The translations under genes and the position numbers were made by a program. Below the pieces are notes generated by a model. That model did not search any database and was not told where the DNA came from. It was given only the letters and a program-made list of their open reading frames with translations. DNA of 64,000 nt from Antedon bifida (lineage: Eukaryota; Echinodermata; Crinoidea; Comatulida; Antedonidae): assembly GCA_963402885.1 (NCBI GenBank), contig OY727093.1, positions 22,815,409-22,879,408 of the forward strand, in the 5' to 3' direction. How positions within the stretch are numbered: position 1 is the first letter of the stretch; every line of letters starts with the position of its first letter. This document shows, in pieces, positions 45,101-57,541 of this stretch.

Positions 45101-48100
45101 AGATCTCAATTGAGAATAAATTGGAAAAAGATATTGAAATCTAAAGCTCTGCCTACACTCTCAAATTTTATGCGACAACAAAATGTAATGTGCCCATATA
45201 TGGAAACAGGCACATCAGACAGAGCTTTCAAGATTGAGTTTACTACAATAAAACTAGTACTGATACTATTACAGAACTTGGATATTTGGAATTATTTCAT
45301 TTGATTATTTTTTAATACAAAAGTAAAAAAATCAGTTATTAGCCACATATTAATTTATCAGTTCTATTGCTATTCAGTGACATCTTTTAATTTCCTGCAT
45401 GTTTATGCTATATTAATTTAATTAATAGCATATGTTAATTAAGTATTATACTATTTGGCCTTTTTCTCAAACCGTAATTTGTAACATATTATTTTTCATT
45501 TTGAAAATAAAGAGATATACAAATGTTCTATATAAATCTCTTACCACCTCATCCATTTCTTGTGCTTTGTCTGGGTTCTTCTGTTTGTATCTAACAAAAT
45601 AATGCATATTTGCCTTAAGCTACCAGTGGTATTTTACATGAATAAAGCTCTCAATAAAAGGAGCTCAAAGATTATTCAAGAAGAATAGGATAGTATAGTT
45701 TTAAGAAAAAAAATTGTAATAAAAATAATTTTGGAAAGTAGGAATTTCAGAAAATCCAAAGCATTATTATGTTGGAGTATCTCTATGCTTGGAAGCTCTT
45801 TATTTTGCGATAAACTTTCATTGTCATTCCTGAATCAATGAAATTAATATACATTTTATAAACTGAAAAACTATGCTTAAGTTTTTTAAGCATGCTTAAC
45901 TTCACAACTATAAACAATTCTTATAGAGTGCACCATTGTATACAAAAGCAAATGATTATAGTACTTCACCAGATCAGATCCAATACAATGTTGAATTAAA
46001 TCAATAACTTACTCTTCTCTTTGTTTTTCCAATTTTTTATAATACTGTTCATATTCTTCTTTAAATTTTTGGCGTTCTTCTTCAGTTATGTGGCCATCTC
46101 CTGTTTGTTCCTGAAGAATAATGTTCTCAAAAAATGAATTTTTTTTAATAGAAAAATTTTGCTTTTATACTCTCTCTACTGGACAATAGACACTTTGCGC
46201 TTTTTGTATTTCAACCCAAAAGCATAAATATTGATATTCTAGTGGCGGATCCAAGATTTTGACAGGGGTTGGGGGCCAGTACCTAAAAATTGTAAAAAGA
46301 AGAACGGAACTTTTCAAATGCACCAGATAATGACAGATATTTTTATACTACATCAATACTAATTCTTAAATTATTATTACTATTTATACATTCATTGCAA
46401 CAAGTTAAAACTTGCGGCCAAGGGCCAGATTGCGTGCAACTTTCACAAACACCATTTGACTGTTGCTGAAACGGGAGGTTCTGGATAGTAATTGTAATAT
46501 TTTGTTTTTTACATTTACTCACCTCTCCATCTGGGGGCACCAGGCTATGTGTTAAAAACTTCAATAAGTCGTGATCATCTACAAACAAATATTAGAAAAG
46601 CATAGTAACCAATTACATTCACAAAAATAGTATGAAATGCTATACTATAAACAGAACAATTTATTTGTATATGTTTTTCTGTCTGTCCTATGTGAATTGG
46701 GCTTTTCAACCTTCTTTGTCATTTTTTTGTGTTTTAAATTTATACGTTTCAAATTTTATCAAGTTAAAGTCTATCGCAATGCAGTTTTACTGTGAAGATA
46801 ATTTTAATAAAGTATACCATTATGAATGAATGTTATAATACAATTCTATCTATCTGTAATATTAATATGTTGCTATTTCTTTGAAAACAACCGGAACTGA
46901 AAGCAGTAGAACTCAACTGAAAGGAACTAGTTACGCAAGAGCGCTTATGTTGACTTTCAGGCAACTGAACAGAGCCAGTGTGTGAGGAATTATGTCTACA
47001 TGGATTGTAACTAATCATGGTTACCTATACCAACACATGCGACTAAGATTTGTATTTCAAGTGGAACCAACTGATCGTAATTGGTTGCAGTTGAAATACT
47101 GCAAGAGTCGCTTGATTCAAAGTTTTCATTTAATTACAGAGAAAATGTTCAATTCAACTCAGTTGAGTTTTTTTTGTCGACAACGACAATTTTAGATATA
47201 ATAATAACAATGAAAACATATCAATAGTGCTTACCAGCAAGCCCACCAGTAGCAGCCGTCACTCCAAAGTATCCATTTTTTGGAAGCTCTATATTGCCAG
47301 CACTAAAGCATGGCTCATAATCGGCATCTGAATTACTCATACCACTGTGGAAGGATACCTATAGAAGGAATTAAGTCAATTAGGTAGACTATTCTTTTTT
47401 TTTTATCATTATTATTATTATAATTGACTATAATTAATTAAAATTGATTTGAACTCTGATCAATATGTGCCCATTCAGGCTTAGATATTTACCCTTATAT
47501 AGGTAAATAACTAAGTCTGAACAGGTCCTATACCAAAATAAGTAGGATTGTAGGAGTGAAGCTCCTTCTGTCTGCAGATAAACGTGGTTATCAATTTTAT
47601 AATGCGGCCTTGTCTTCTGAAAAGTGTGGGTGTGCTAGAAATTACACTCCACAACACATTCAGGGGTGCTATTTGTATCTTGGTGTGTAGAAGTTGACCA
47701 AAGTGTGTTGTAAATTACACTCCACAACACATTCAGGGGTGCTATTTGTATCTTGGTGTGTAGAAGTTGACCAAAGTGTGTTGTAAATTACACTCCACAA
47801 CACATTCAGGGGTGCTATTTGTATCTTGGTGTGTAGAAGTTGACCAAAGTGTGTTGTAAATTACACTCCACAACACATTCAGGGGTGCTATTTGTATCTT
47901 GGTGTGTAGAAGTTGACCAAAGTGTGTTGTAAATTACACTCCACAACACATTCAGGGGTGCTATTTGTATCTTGGTGTGTAGAAGTTGACCAAAGTGTGT
48001 TGTAAATTACACTCCACAACACATTCAGGGGTGCTATTTGTATCTTGGTGTGTAGAAGTTGACCAAAGTGTGTTGTAAATTACACTCCACAACACATTCA

Positions 48101-50952
48101 GGGGTGCTATTTGTATCTTGGTGTGTAGAAGTTGACCAAAGTGTGTTGTAAATTACACTCCACAACACATTCAGGGGTGCTATTTGTATCTTGGTGTGTA
48201 GAAGTTGAAGTGTGTTGTAAATTGCATTCCTCAAGGACATTTTAGTAGTGTGTCAGGTGAGTGATCTCAACTCCCACACCTCAGATGAAAAAGTCTGCAT
48301 CTGACTATATAAATTTACTAAAACTAGTCCAATGGTAGTTTAATGTTTACCGTTAAAGATTTCTTATAGTATTCTATCTTCACCCGGACAGGGTACGGGC
48401 GATTCCTAAAATCACGAAGACATCCGCCAATTTGTTGCGTTAAGCCATCTGTGTTGTGATCATAGTTTTTTGTTCCGTCATTGACAACAGCAAGGATGTA
48501 TGGATTATTACGCTGGTTGTCATTATCGAATGAGTCAAAGAAAACTCCTAAGCCATTCCATTTATCAATATTTCCATAAACTGGGCCATCGTTGCTTTTT
48601 TCTGTTGTGTACCAGATAGCCTAAAAGAAAAAAAAAATTCTTTTTAACCATTTTGAAGTCATACAATCAGAAAATAAAATTAGTCCTGAATTCATGTGAC
48701 CTTCAAACAAGATTGTCAATTAGCACATTTATGTCACTGTTAAATCCATTTAAAGGACAAAGAAACACATAAGATGTTTATTTTTTAAAGAAAACCTTAT
48801 TAAAAAGTCTTTAAACCAGACAGGATTTGAACCTAGACCTTGGGAATGGTAGATGAGCATCTTAACCACCAAAGCCACTCTTGATAATAGTTAGTAATTG
48901 TACTTTATTGTATTCAGTTGACAACTAACAATGATGAAAACCGGCAGTAACAGGTTGAATCTAAACTATAATAATCCATGTTTGACTCTTAATTAGCAAA
49001 TTGTTGTCATACCACAACGTACCTTAATCTACCGGAAATCAGAAATAGGCCACAACAGTGACACAATGCCAGATTAAAATTATGGATAAATATTATGAGT
49101 TTCACTTAGTATGAACATCCCCGTCACAAAATGGTATGACCTATAAACTATGGAATTAATTTCACACATCCTATTTACCACCTTTGTTGTTCATCACTAA
49201 TGTGGAACACTCAACACACAAGTGGGTAGTGAAATCCCAACATAAAAGATGAGCAGATTTTTCCATTAGTATTTAATCAGTAGCAGTTACAAAAGTAAAT
49301 AAATTATTAGAAAATTTTTTTTTAAAGAAATGCACAAATGATTATTTCTACTACCATTGAGAATTATTTACTAAACGTAATTTATTAGACTTGCTTGTTA
49401 TGTTAATTGATAATATTAAATGTTGCTACTTACTAGACCATCAGCACCGATCCGACCACGCCCGGTAACACGAAAAACCACTTCAACCTCCCAATGGTCA
49501 TAAGGTGTCTTATATTTATTCCATATATATCCTATGGAAAAATTTACAAAACAAATTTTTAACAAAAAAAAAAGACACATAATTCTGAAAAAAACAAAGG
49601 CATCATTAATTAAGAACGAAGAACTGGAAATATCACAATTTTCTTCTTTTTTTGTGTGTGTGTTATAAATATTAAGCATCCTGCAATAATTTATAATTTA
49701 AATTAACTAACTAACAACCTTTGGACAATCAGCCTTGCTTGCATTCTATTAAATGCTTTTAATTTAAATACTCTGCTAGCAGTATCATAGATACAGATTC
49801 TCTGAGATGAGATTGTAGTTTCTAGGCTACAATCATAATAAATTATAATAAATTAATTAAAATAAAAATTTATTCGAAATTTGCATACAAAATTATGATG
49901 GCAATGCACAATAGTTAAATTAAATAACTTTATAATTTCTTTATTAAATAGACCTATAAGTGATTCCTATAGCAGATGGTTTTAATTTTAGCCAGCAATT
50001 TGGGTTTGTTTCGTTCGGACACAGATAATTTAAAACAATTGAGATTTAAAACAACGAGATAACGAAAACATAATGGTTGAATTATTTCATTAATTATTCA
50101 TATATCATTATCAATTGATTTTATCATTTATCTACTGAACAGTATTGTTTCATTGTTTGTTCAATGGGAGAACGTTTAATCAGAAGACACCTGTTTGGTA
50201 AAACACTGTAAAGAACCTTGACAAATATTAAATCAAATGAAGCAGAATATAATGAATAAAACATATTTTTTTTTTTTATTTTAAATACAGAATAGTCTCA
50301 CATTGATGTTATTAGGGAAACCTCCTGCAAGCAGACAGACAGAGACACCCACATTTTGAATGTACATTTTTTTTAATACACTTTTTTCACATCTCACAGT
50401 AAATAATTTTTGTGTTTAGGAACCTGTTCGATCCTTACCTCTTTTACTTCTTAGTGATGGAGTAATACGCACTTGGTCTTCACTAGCTAATGCACCTATT
50501 ACAAAATAAATTATCATATTATTAATATTTGGTTAGGCCTAACATACCACATTAATCCAAACATAGAACATTTTTACAATAAAACACTGTATCAATTTAA
50601 CAGATGTAAAAGCATCAATAACTACTGTACATCACTCAATATTATTTATTGCTATTTCAATAATAGTTAAGAGGAAAATAAAAAATACAAACAGCCTAAT
50701 AATAACCAAACCATATGTTGATGAAAGGAAAATGAATCAATATTAATTGAACTTACTTCCACCATACTCCCAAAACGGCACTGTACCATCTTCTTGAGAA
50801 AGATGTGGTCCTTTAAGACTGTACTTAAATTGGAATGTTTTGTGGGGTGCCTGGGCAAAACATGTGTAGATTACAGTTAATAAGGCTACAATGCCTAGGC
50901 CGTGTAATAACCTGTAGGAAGGCATCCCGTCTCCTTTGATTGAGAAAGACAC
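42150..50952 (-). CDS. LMAN1: LMAN1 / ERGIC-53 mannose-binding cargo receptor, complete, 13 coding exons
   Basis: Type I membrane lectin that carries glycoproteins from ER to Golgi. Exons (minus): 50952-50757, 50495-50439, 49531-49434, 48620-48351, 47358-47235, 46578-46523, 46110-46013, 45590-45545, 44426-44356, 43672-43487, 43300-43138, 42608-42493, 42186-42150. All phases agree, 505 residues (human 510, from memory). A signal peptide (GLGIVALLTVIYTCFAQA) precedes the L-type lectin domain: KYSLKGPHLSQEDGTVPFW, VTGRGRIGADGLAIWY, GVFFDSFDND, NYDHNTDG, CLRDFRNRPYPV, GYFGVTAATGGLADDHDLL. A charged coiled-coil stalk follows, then CPPIPEFP, one membrane span (YFVILICLQCAMFIGFVIY) and the tail KQEAAAKKFY. 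Met10 (50925) is an equally possible start. The last exon is only 37 coding bases. Confidence 0.97.
45050..45120. repeat. Short copy of the 34757-34820 sequence
   Basis: ATCCAAAAGCAAAATACTG, CAATACTGTGGATACAGAGG and TAGATCTCAAT align in order with ATCCAAAGGCAAATTACT, CAATGCTGTGGGTATCAGTG and TGGATCTCAAT at the 3' edge of the Penelope-like element. It may be a terminal remnant of that family in LMAN1 intron 8. Confidence 0.5.
45142..45231. mobile_element. Miniature fold-back element, AAAGCTCTG termini
   Basis: AAAGCTCTG at the left and CAGAGCTTT at the right bound about 90 bp with no coding capacity in LMAN1 intron 8. The interior (TATGCGACAACAAAATG) also looks repeat-like. Confidence 0.5.
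47638..48228. repeat. 73-bp minisatellite, eight near-identical units
   Basis: Units begin (ATTACACTCCACAACAC) at 47641, 47714, 47787, 47860, 47933, 48006, 48079 and 48152, an exact 73-bp period. Units are essentially identical, and only the last junction differs (four bases missing near 48210). Each contains the inverted phrases GTGTGTTGTAAATTACAC and CACTCCACAACACA. It lies in LMAN1 intron 4. 73 is not a multiple of 3. Confidence 0.97.
48811..48880 (-). repeat. tRNA-like sequence (SINE head or tRNA pseudogene)
   Basis: Minus strand GAGTGGCTTTGGTGGTTAAG with a B-box GGTTCAAATCC (48833-48823). The acceptor stem does not pair and the T-stem is weak, so a functional tRNA is unlikely. Confidence 0.5.
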
Positions 50953-51320
50953 GTCGATTATTTGATCCGATCGCTACACTACTGCAGCTTGGCTGGCTGG
51001 CCTATCTACTAAACCGGCTAAAATCCTGCAATCAAATAAAATTAAATTCAAATATATAGCAAAATCGCCAAAGCAAATTTAGGTGTATACTAATTAAATT
51101 GTTAAAACCTTTTGTTGCCAATTTATATATTGAACAAATTTAAATCAGTCTGGCGTTTAAAACCCTGTCTCTCTCTCTCTGTCAGTGTGTTACTTGTTAC
51201 GCTTCATTGGTTTTAAAAGGCTCATTTTTCAGATTGTTTGTCGCGTGAACGAGAGAATCTTCTTAATGTCAACTTGTCGTTAGCTTATTGGTCAGAACGC
51301 GCAGTATTGGTTTCTGTATT
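50953..51320 (-). promoter_or_regulatory. LMAN1 5' flank with CCAAT boxes
   Basis: Reading the minus strand, two CCAAT boxes occur near 51310 and 51290, separated by GCGCGTT. A (CT)n run lies near 51170. I looked for the ER-stress element CCAAT-N9-CCACG and did not find it. No TATA box is evident. Confidence 0.4.
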
Positions 51321-52741
51321 TTTTAAGAACATACTAAACCAACAACATATGTCGGGAAGTATTTCAGTAAAAAATAAGAGCGAACAGACGTTAAAAACAA
51401 CTATACTGTATACATAAGGCAACCATTAACATAGGCCTACTAATTAGATTAAAACAGGTCAAGATCTTTTGTTACAAATGCCATATCCATATTAATTCAA
51501 TTCACTATCGATAAATACTGTAGGCCTATTGTAATTAGGACTATGAATTAAACTTTTTTTAACTGTTTATCAATTTTAAACTTTATAAACGTGTTATGCA
51601 TTTTCATCGTATTTTAACTTCCAAATTGTTACCGCATTTTAAAACTTAAGTTTTGTGCAATATTGTGTGTGTACTCTGGTATTATGATTTTTTGTTTTAT
51701 ATTGATTTATCTGTTTTTATTGTACTAATATATTTGTCAAACTTTAAGATGAATTTATATTGCTATTATTATAATGGGCAAATAAAGCATTATTTTAATA
51801 TATAATAATATAAAGCAGATATTCAGATGACATTGCAGCAGTGTTAATAACAGATCATAACTGATTTTTGATCAGTCAAAATCATGAATCAAAAAATTAA
51901 TAACTCTATGGTAAAAATACATCATAAAGATATTGTTCCTTTTGTTTTTGTTGAATATGTCATAAGTGGCTCGAATTATTACCAATTATAATTGCGTTCA
52001 CAAACCCGGAATTCACGTCCACCGAAAATTTGAAACTAATTATAAGAGCAGATCTCGGCCATTATGTAGGCCTGCCTATATCCTTTGATTCGACAGCCAA
52101 ATAAAGGTTCATCATATTCTCTGAACTGATTGTCCGACTCCATCCCAAAATGGTGGGTCTGAGTGGGACTGCCCACAACAATCTAATCATGTAAATTTGA
52201 GATTCAGTCGTAAATGACATTTTAAGTGAGGTATCTGGAATAACATTAAATAAAACAAAAAGCAATGCTTTATGGAAACAGAATAGAAGACATGGAATTA
52301 AATTGGGTGAAATATCCAATACAATTTAGGAATGTTCAATTACTAGAACTAGAAAAGATTCTTTAGGCCTATAGGCCTAAAGTCTTTTAAAAGCATGGAA
52401 CTAGGATTCTGTCAACTGTTGGTAAAATTGTAAGTCTTGCACTCGAAATTAACATAATTTCTGCAAATATTTACTGGTGTTCAGCCAAAATAATGTATAC
52501 AAGAAATGCTAATCATGGTGAGAGAGGCATTCAAATGCCTGATTAATTAGGCCTACTTTTTTCTTCAACATATAAGCGCATTTAAATGTGTGGCTGGTTT
52601 AAATTAATTCCAAAATAATGATGTAGATGTTTACTTTTATATGTTCTATAGTATTATTGATTCAGATAACATTCCCTGTTCATGAGGGTTTTTAGGGAGG
52701 CGTTTATTCGAGGAGGCGTTTATTTTGGATGGTAGTGTGTA
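51321..52741. other. LMAN1/ADAT1 divergent intergenic region, no gene
   Basis: AT-rich, with an 85-codon minus-strand ORF at 52319-52062 that matches nothing I know. No splice-supported exons. Confidence 0.5.
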
Positions 52742-53107
52742 CAGGGGCGGTCGCAGGACTATTTTAAGGGGGTTGCCCAAGAGTCCAGGGCCATAATAGA
52801 AACCAAGCATTTACGCCACAGGTTTGTAATTACTACGGAAATTCGGCCTAATTTTACGAACGTAGAGAAATGAAAAAAAAAATCCACTGACCGCCGTTAA
52901 ATTGTGCGCAGTTCATTTTACGCTGCAGTCAGTCAATTTACATATAGACTCTTCCAACACTGGACTTCTTTAACGGACGTTAATGGTTAATATATGCCTA
53001 TGATGAAGTGGGATCTAAATTTTAATTCAGTGGCAGAAAAAAACATTTAGTATGAAATTAAGGGTGTTGCCCGGGCAACTGGGGCAACACCTCTGCGTCC
53101 GCCCCTG
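52742..53107. mobile_element. hAT-like non-autonomous element, short copy (366 bp)
   Basis: Starts CAGGGGCGGTCGCAGGA and ends with the inverse of CAGGGGCGGACGCAGAG. The interior includes GGTGTTGCCCGGGCAAC. Terminal inverted repeats of the CAGNG type indicate hAT. One base separates it from the next copy. Confidence 0.8.
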
Positions 53108-53108
53108 G

Positions 53109-53859
53109 CAGGGGCGGTCGCAGGACTATTTTAAGGGTGTTGCCCAAGAGTCCAGGGCCATAATAGAAACCAAATATTTGCGCCACATTTGTTAAATGAC
53201 ACCTTTAGGTGGCCGGAAATGGTACACTCGCACGTAAAATTCACGCCGGAAATGACACTCTAATATCTATCAGCAGTATTTATCCCACCTATTTTTTCCG
53301 CCAGTAAAACACACGCGACTAAGGATAACATTTTTTTGCGTTCAATGTGAACGTCAGAGGAAGTCCCCGACTAATACAAATTAATTACTAGGCCTATTAA
53401 TTAATAATTTAAAAAAGTTAGACAAAAATGTGAAGCTGCTGCTATAAATATATTGAGCAAAACTTTGAATTGTATTATTTTGAAATAAATGCTGAATAAG
53501 TCAGTAAAACTGTGTTGCTTAAAACACACCCCACAAAAGAAAATATGATCGAAATTTGCAGAAAGAAGCAATTAAACACCGTTATTTCAAAGTTCGCAAC
53601 GTCCGTAATTACTACGGAAACTCGGCCCAATTTTACGGACGTGGAAAACGGAAAAAAAATCCGCTGACCGCCGTTAAATTGTGCGCGGTTAATTTTACGC
53701 TGCAGTCAATCAATTTGCATAATAGACCCTGGACTTCTATAACGTTAATGGTTAATATATATGATGAAATGGGATCTAAATTTTAATTTAGTGGCAGAAA
53801 AAAACATTTAGTATGAAATTAAGGGTGTTGCCCGGGCAACACCCCTGCGTTTGCCCCTG
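53109..53859. mobile_element. hAT-like non-autonomous element, long copy (751 bp)
   Basis: Same ends and outer sequence as the copy at 52742, plus about 385 bp of internal sequence the short copy lacks. The short copy is therefore probably an internal-deletion derivative. The head-to-tail pair sits upstream of ADAT1. Confidence 0.8.
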
Positions 53860-54214
53860 GTAAAGTTAATTAAGAGCAACCTTTCCACACTGTGTGTGAT
53901 ACGAAAATCTCATGAAAAACAATAGGCCCTATGTCATATTGGGTGGATTTCAAGGTAAGTAATGGTCTACTTTAAAACTTCGTTAATCGTTATCTATATC
54001 ATAGTTATTGTAATTGTATCTATTGGCCTAAAAATAGAAATCATACCGTTAATTACTCCTTTTATCAAAGATAGTGTACTACTACACTATCTTTGCTTTT
54101 ATTTAAAAAGTTCCCGCCCTCTTTCGAGCGATCTTGACAGCACGTGTATCCTCTCTCTGCATGCCTGCAGTGTTTTGTTTTGATCGTATCGATTTATAAA
54201 ACAACAATTCAACA

Positions 54215-57200
54215 ATGGATCACGACGTCAAGAACATGATAGCTAGATTATGTGTAAATCACTACGAGCAAGGTTTGCCCAAAAGAGGAAAGCCTCAGGC
54301 TAATTGTGAATGGACTATTTTAGCTGGAGTTGTTCAGGCTAGGCCCAGGCCATGCCGGCCCAATCTCCCGAATCCGACGAGATGCATTCGGCAGCCACAG
54401 AGTGTACATCAAGGTGAGAGAACGGCCTAGCAGTAAGCCTACTGATAATAGATTGGACGTTGTAGTGCTATACATGTTGGTAGTTGTTTGCAGAGGCGAA
54501 GAGACACCTGAGACTGAGTCTCCACTCTCCCACCCCCATATAAAATTATAAATAATAATAATATACATAGGCAGTTCCAGAGCAGAAGGTAGGCAAAATC
54601 CCCCCCAACCCCTTTCCTTCCCAAATAAAAAAAAAAATAAATGCAAGTTCCTCACTCTTTTAACCCCCCCCCCCCCCCATTTATGAAATATAGATCTGCT
54701 ACCACTTAATATAGTTTCTTTTCTTTGTTATGGTCTAGAACTTTACAAGGGATTGGTATATGAGGTTGTTGCCCTTGGCACTGGTTCTAAATGTGTTGGG
54801 CTGGATAAACTTAGCAAATCTGGCAAGTATCTTTTTAATCATTATCTGTAATAAAGCTGAAATGTTTGTATTTTTTAGTATAACAATTGACGAGTTCCAG
54901 TTCTATTTATTAATATTACATACAAATGTAAGCCATCTCAAGAAGTGTTAGTTGTGGTCAAGTATCAATGACAAATGGAGTAATTCTTTTATTTTGAGCC
55001 CTACTAAGGCCAAAATGTTAAAGCTCATTTACATATTGCTGCTAAGCTAAGTGGAATTTAAGCTAAAACCGTGTCATTAGTTGCTTGTTTCAACTGTAAG
55101 ACTAACTTTCTGTTTATATTTACTGTAAATCAGGTGATGTAATTCATGATTACCATTCAGAGGTTGTTACTAGACGAGCATTTTTGAGGTAGGCCTACTA
55201 TAACTCTAATATTACTCATTCTTAATAACTGTACGTAGCCTAGTAGACGCATAGCTTAGTCCTATATATATATATATTTCAAAGGTGAAGAATAAATTAG
55301 TTCATCACTAAATTAATATTAATACAGGACTTTCCAGGGGTTTTGTCAAGGTGGTAATTTATGCATTGTTGACAGCTTTTGTTTTTTTTTTTTTACCCTT
55401 TACCTGTTATTAACAAACATGCCCAACATGTTACTCTTTGGAATTTACTAAATAACTATGTTTATTATTTCTATTATTAATGTTATTTGTATTTTACTCT
55501 TATTATATTTATCTTTGACAAAATTTGACATTTTTTTGTCATGTTTCTATTACAGGTATTTATAATATATCATCAAATAAAGAAGAGCATTCTAAAAGAA
55601 GATAGCATTTTCTATGATATTAATACCAATGGAGAATTCCAGTTGAAACCAGATGTGGCATTCCACTTTTTTACCAGCCAAACACCTTGTGAGTGTATTT
55701 AGGCTAAGCGAGAACAACTTCCACTTGTAAATCCCCTATCTATTTTAAGTGAATGTTTATAATAAATATAAATAAAACATAAACATTCTTTTTTTTTTAC
55801 TTTTGTGAAAACAGCCCAGTTTTATTCTTCATTGTTCACAATCACATTACTGTAACATACATTACATCATGTGTCACTTGTCATTTATTTAATTTTGTTT
55901 TTCTACTTGTGTATCATCAGCTAATTGTACTATATATCATCAGCTAGTTGTATTATATAATATTAGCCTATTTTTCTAGTTAACTAATGAATAGCATACA
56001 AATATTTTAAAACCATTATTTCCCGTTTTCTTTTGACAGAAATCCTGTATTTTAATTTGTGTTGTGGGAGTATCCACATTATTATTCTCATGTTTCCATA
56101 TTTACATGTTTTAATCAAACAATTGTTTTTTCCTTCAAAGGTGGTGATGCTTCAATTTTTGATACAGCAGATAGTGATATATGTGTATACAGTGTATACA
56201 GACAACACATGATCCAATGCCCAACATTGAACAGAGTAATATAGAGCAAAGTTCCTGCCGTAAATTAAATTGTAAGTTCATGGAGGCAGGTACAAGTACT
56301 GAATGTAGTAATAGCCTTGGAGACAACTGTGATGCCAACGTTAGTAGTCGTAAAAGAAAAGCATCACCGGTACGCTGCGAGTTTCAATTGAAGACCGCCA
56401 AAATATCATCATCAGAAGTTGTTTCAAATACTGATGAAGATCAAGAAACTACTGATGAAATCAGTTTAACCAAAGAGCAATGTGAAAGTATTGGTTTTGG
56501 TGAAAACAAGAGGTTTGAAGATCATCGAACTGGAGCCAAATGTGTACCAGGAGACACTCAAGATCCCAAAGATTCCAGTGGTTACCATGTCGTTGGGGTT
56601 CTGCGCCTGAAGCCAGGCAGAGGAAGTCGGAGTCTCTCAATGAGCTGTAGTGACAAGTTTGCCAAGTGGAACATTCTTGGTTGTCAGGGAGCACTCCTCT
56701 CTCACTTCCTCGCTGAGCCGATAAAGTTCAAGAGCATTGTTATTGGAAAATGTAACTTCAACGAAGAGGCTGCAAAAAGAGCCTTACTCAAAAGAATCGA
56801 TGGCATTCATGAAAAACTAAGTTTTGCAGTACAAGATAGTGTTTTTATATATCATTCTAATGTAGAATTTGAACATTCAAAAGAGTACATCGAACAGAAT
56901 CATATTAAGGCTCTTGGTAAAATGTCACCATGTGGATCAGGTATGAACAGATTTTATCATTATTAAGCATCAATTTATCAAAATACTTTAGCTAAATTGT
57001 ATTGAGATAATATTACAAGCCAAGTCATTTTAATTATTAAAATGTGTATATATTTATATTAAGTTATGATTGACTGAAAGATTTTCCAGTAGTCTTTATT
57101 TGAATAAAGCCATATACATTGCTGCAGTCGCATGCTCAAGTTTACCGACCGACATAGTCAGCTGTAGAGTCGCGTTACATGCGACTAATGAATGCGGTGT

Positions 57201-57336
57201 TGCTTAATTTAATTGCAACTTCTTACATATTTCCAGCTATTGTCTGGTCGGCAGTTCCTGATTGTCCACTTGAAGTCTCTGTAAAGGGAATCAAACAAGG
57301 TGTTACAACCAAGGATGTAGATCAAAGAAATGCAAG
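54215..57336 (+). CDS. ADAT1: ADAT1 tRNA-specific adenosine deaminase 1, 3' end missing, frame interrupted
   Basis: Deaminates A37 to inosine in eukaryotic tRNA-Ala. Exons: 54215-54413, 54739-54822, 55134-55188, 55556-55688, 56141-56940, 57237-57336. The start (LPKRGKPQANCEWTILAGVV) matches the family. Catalytic segments are GDVIHDYHSEVVTRR, FHFFTSQTPCGDASIF and SMSCSDKFAKWNILGCQGAL; zinc ligands and the catalytic Glu are present, though HSE replaces the usual HAE. RTGAKCVPGD, LRLKPGRG and IVWSAVPDCPLEV confirm ADAT1 over ADAR. The second intron uses a GC donor (GCAAGT). The frame breaks at the start of exon 4 and again near 56185. The last exon expected by homology is not found before 60000, so this may be a damaged or misassembled locus. 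Confidence 0.88.
54664..54678. repeat. (C)15 homopolymer
   Basis: Fifteen consecutive C in ADAT1 intron 1, in an otherwise AT-rich region. Length may be unreliable in any assembly. Confidence 0.9.
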
Positions 57337-57541
57337 GTAGAAATTTCATATGATTTGTGTATCAGAATTCCATGCCACAATGTAGTTTACAAATAGCCTA
57401 CAGTACTTAGTTACTTACTTACAAAACTTAGTTTATAAATAGTAGGCCTAATTTACATCATTATCATCAATACATCATTAGTATAATAATAGTTTGTATT
57501 TCACATCAAGACAGAATACAATTAATACAAAAACATTTAAA

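Noticed and set aside
47638..48228. CRISPR-like array
   Set aside because: The 73-bp units are contiguous with no variable spacers, inside a eukaryotic intron. It is a minisatellite.
48811..48880. Functional tRNA gene
   Set aside because: The B-box is good but the acceptor and T stems do not pair. More likely a SINE head or pseudogene.
51180..51320. ER-stress element upstream of LMAN1
   Set aside because: CCAAT boxes are present but the CCACG half at nine bases spacing is absent.
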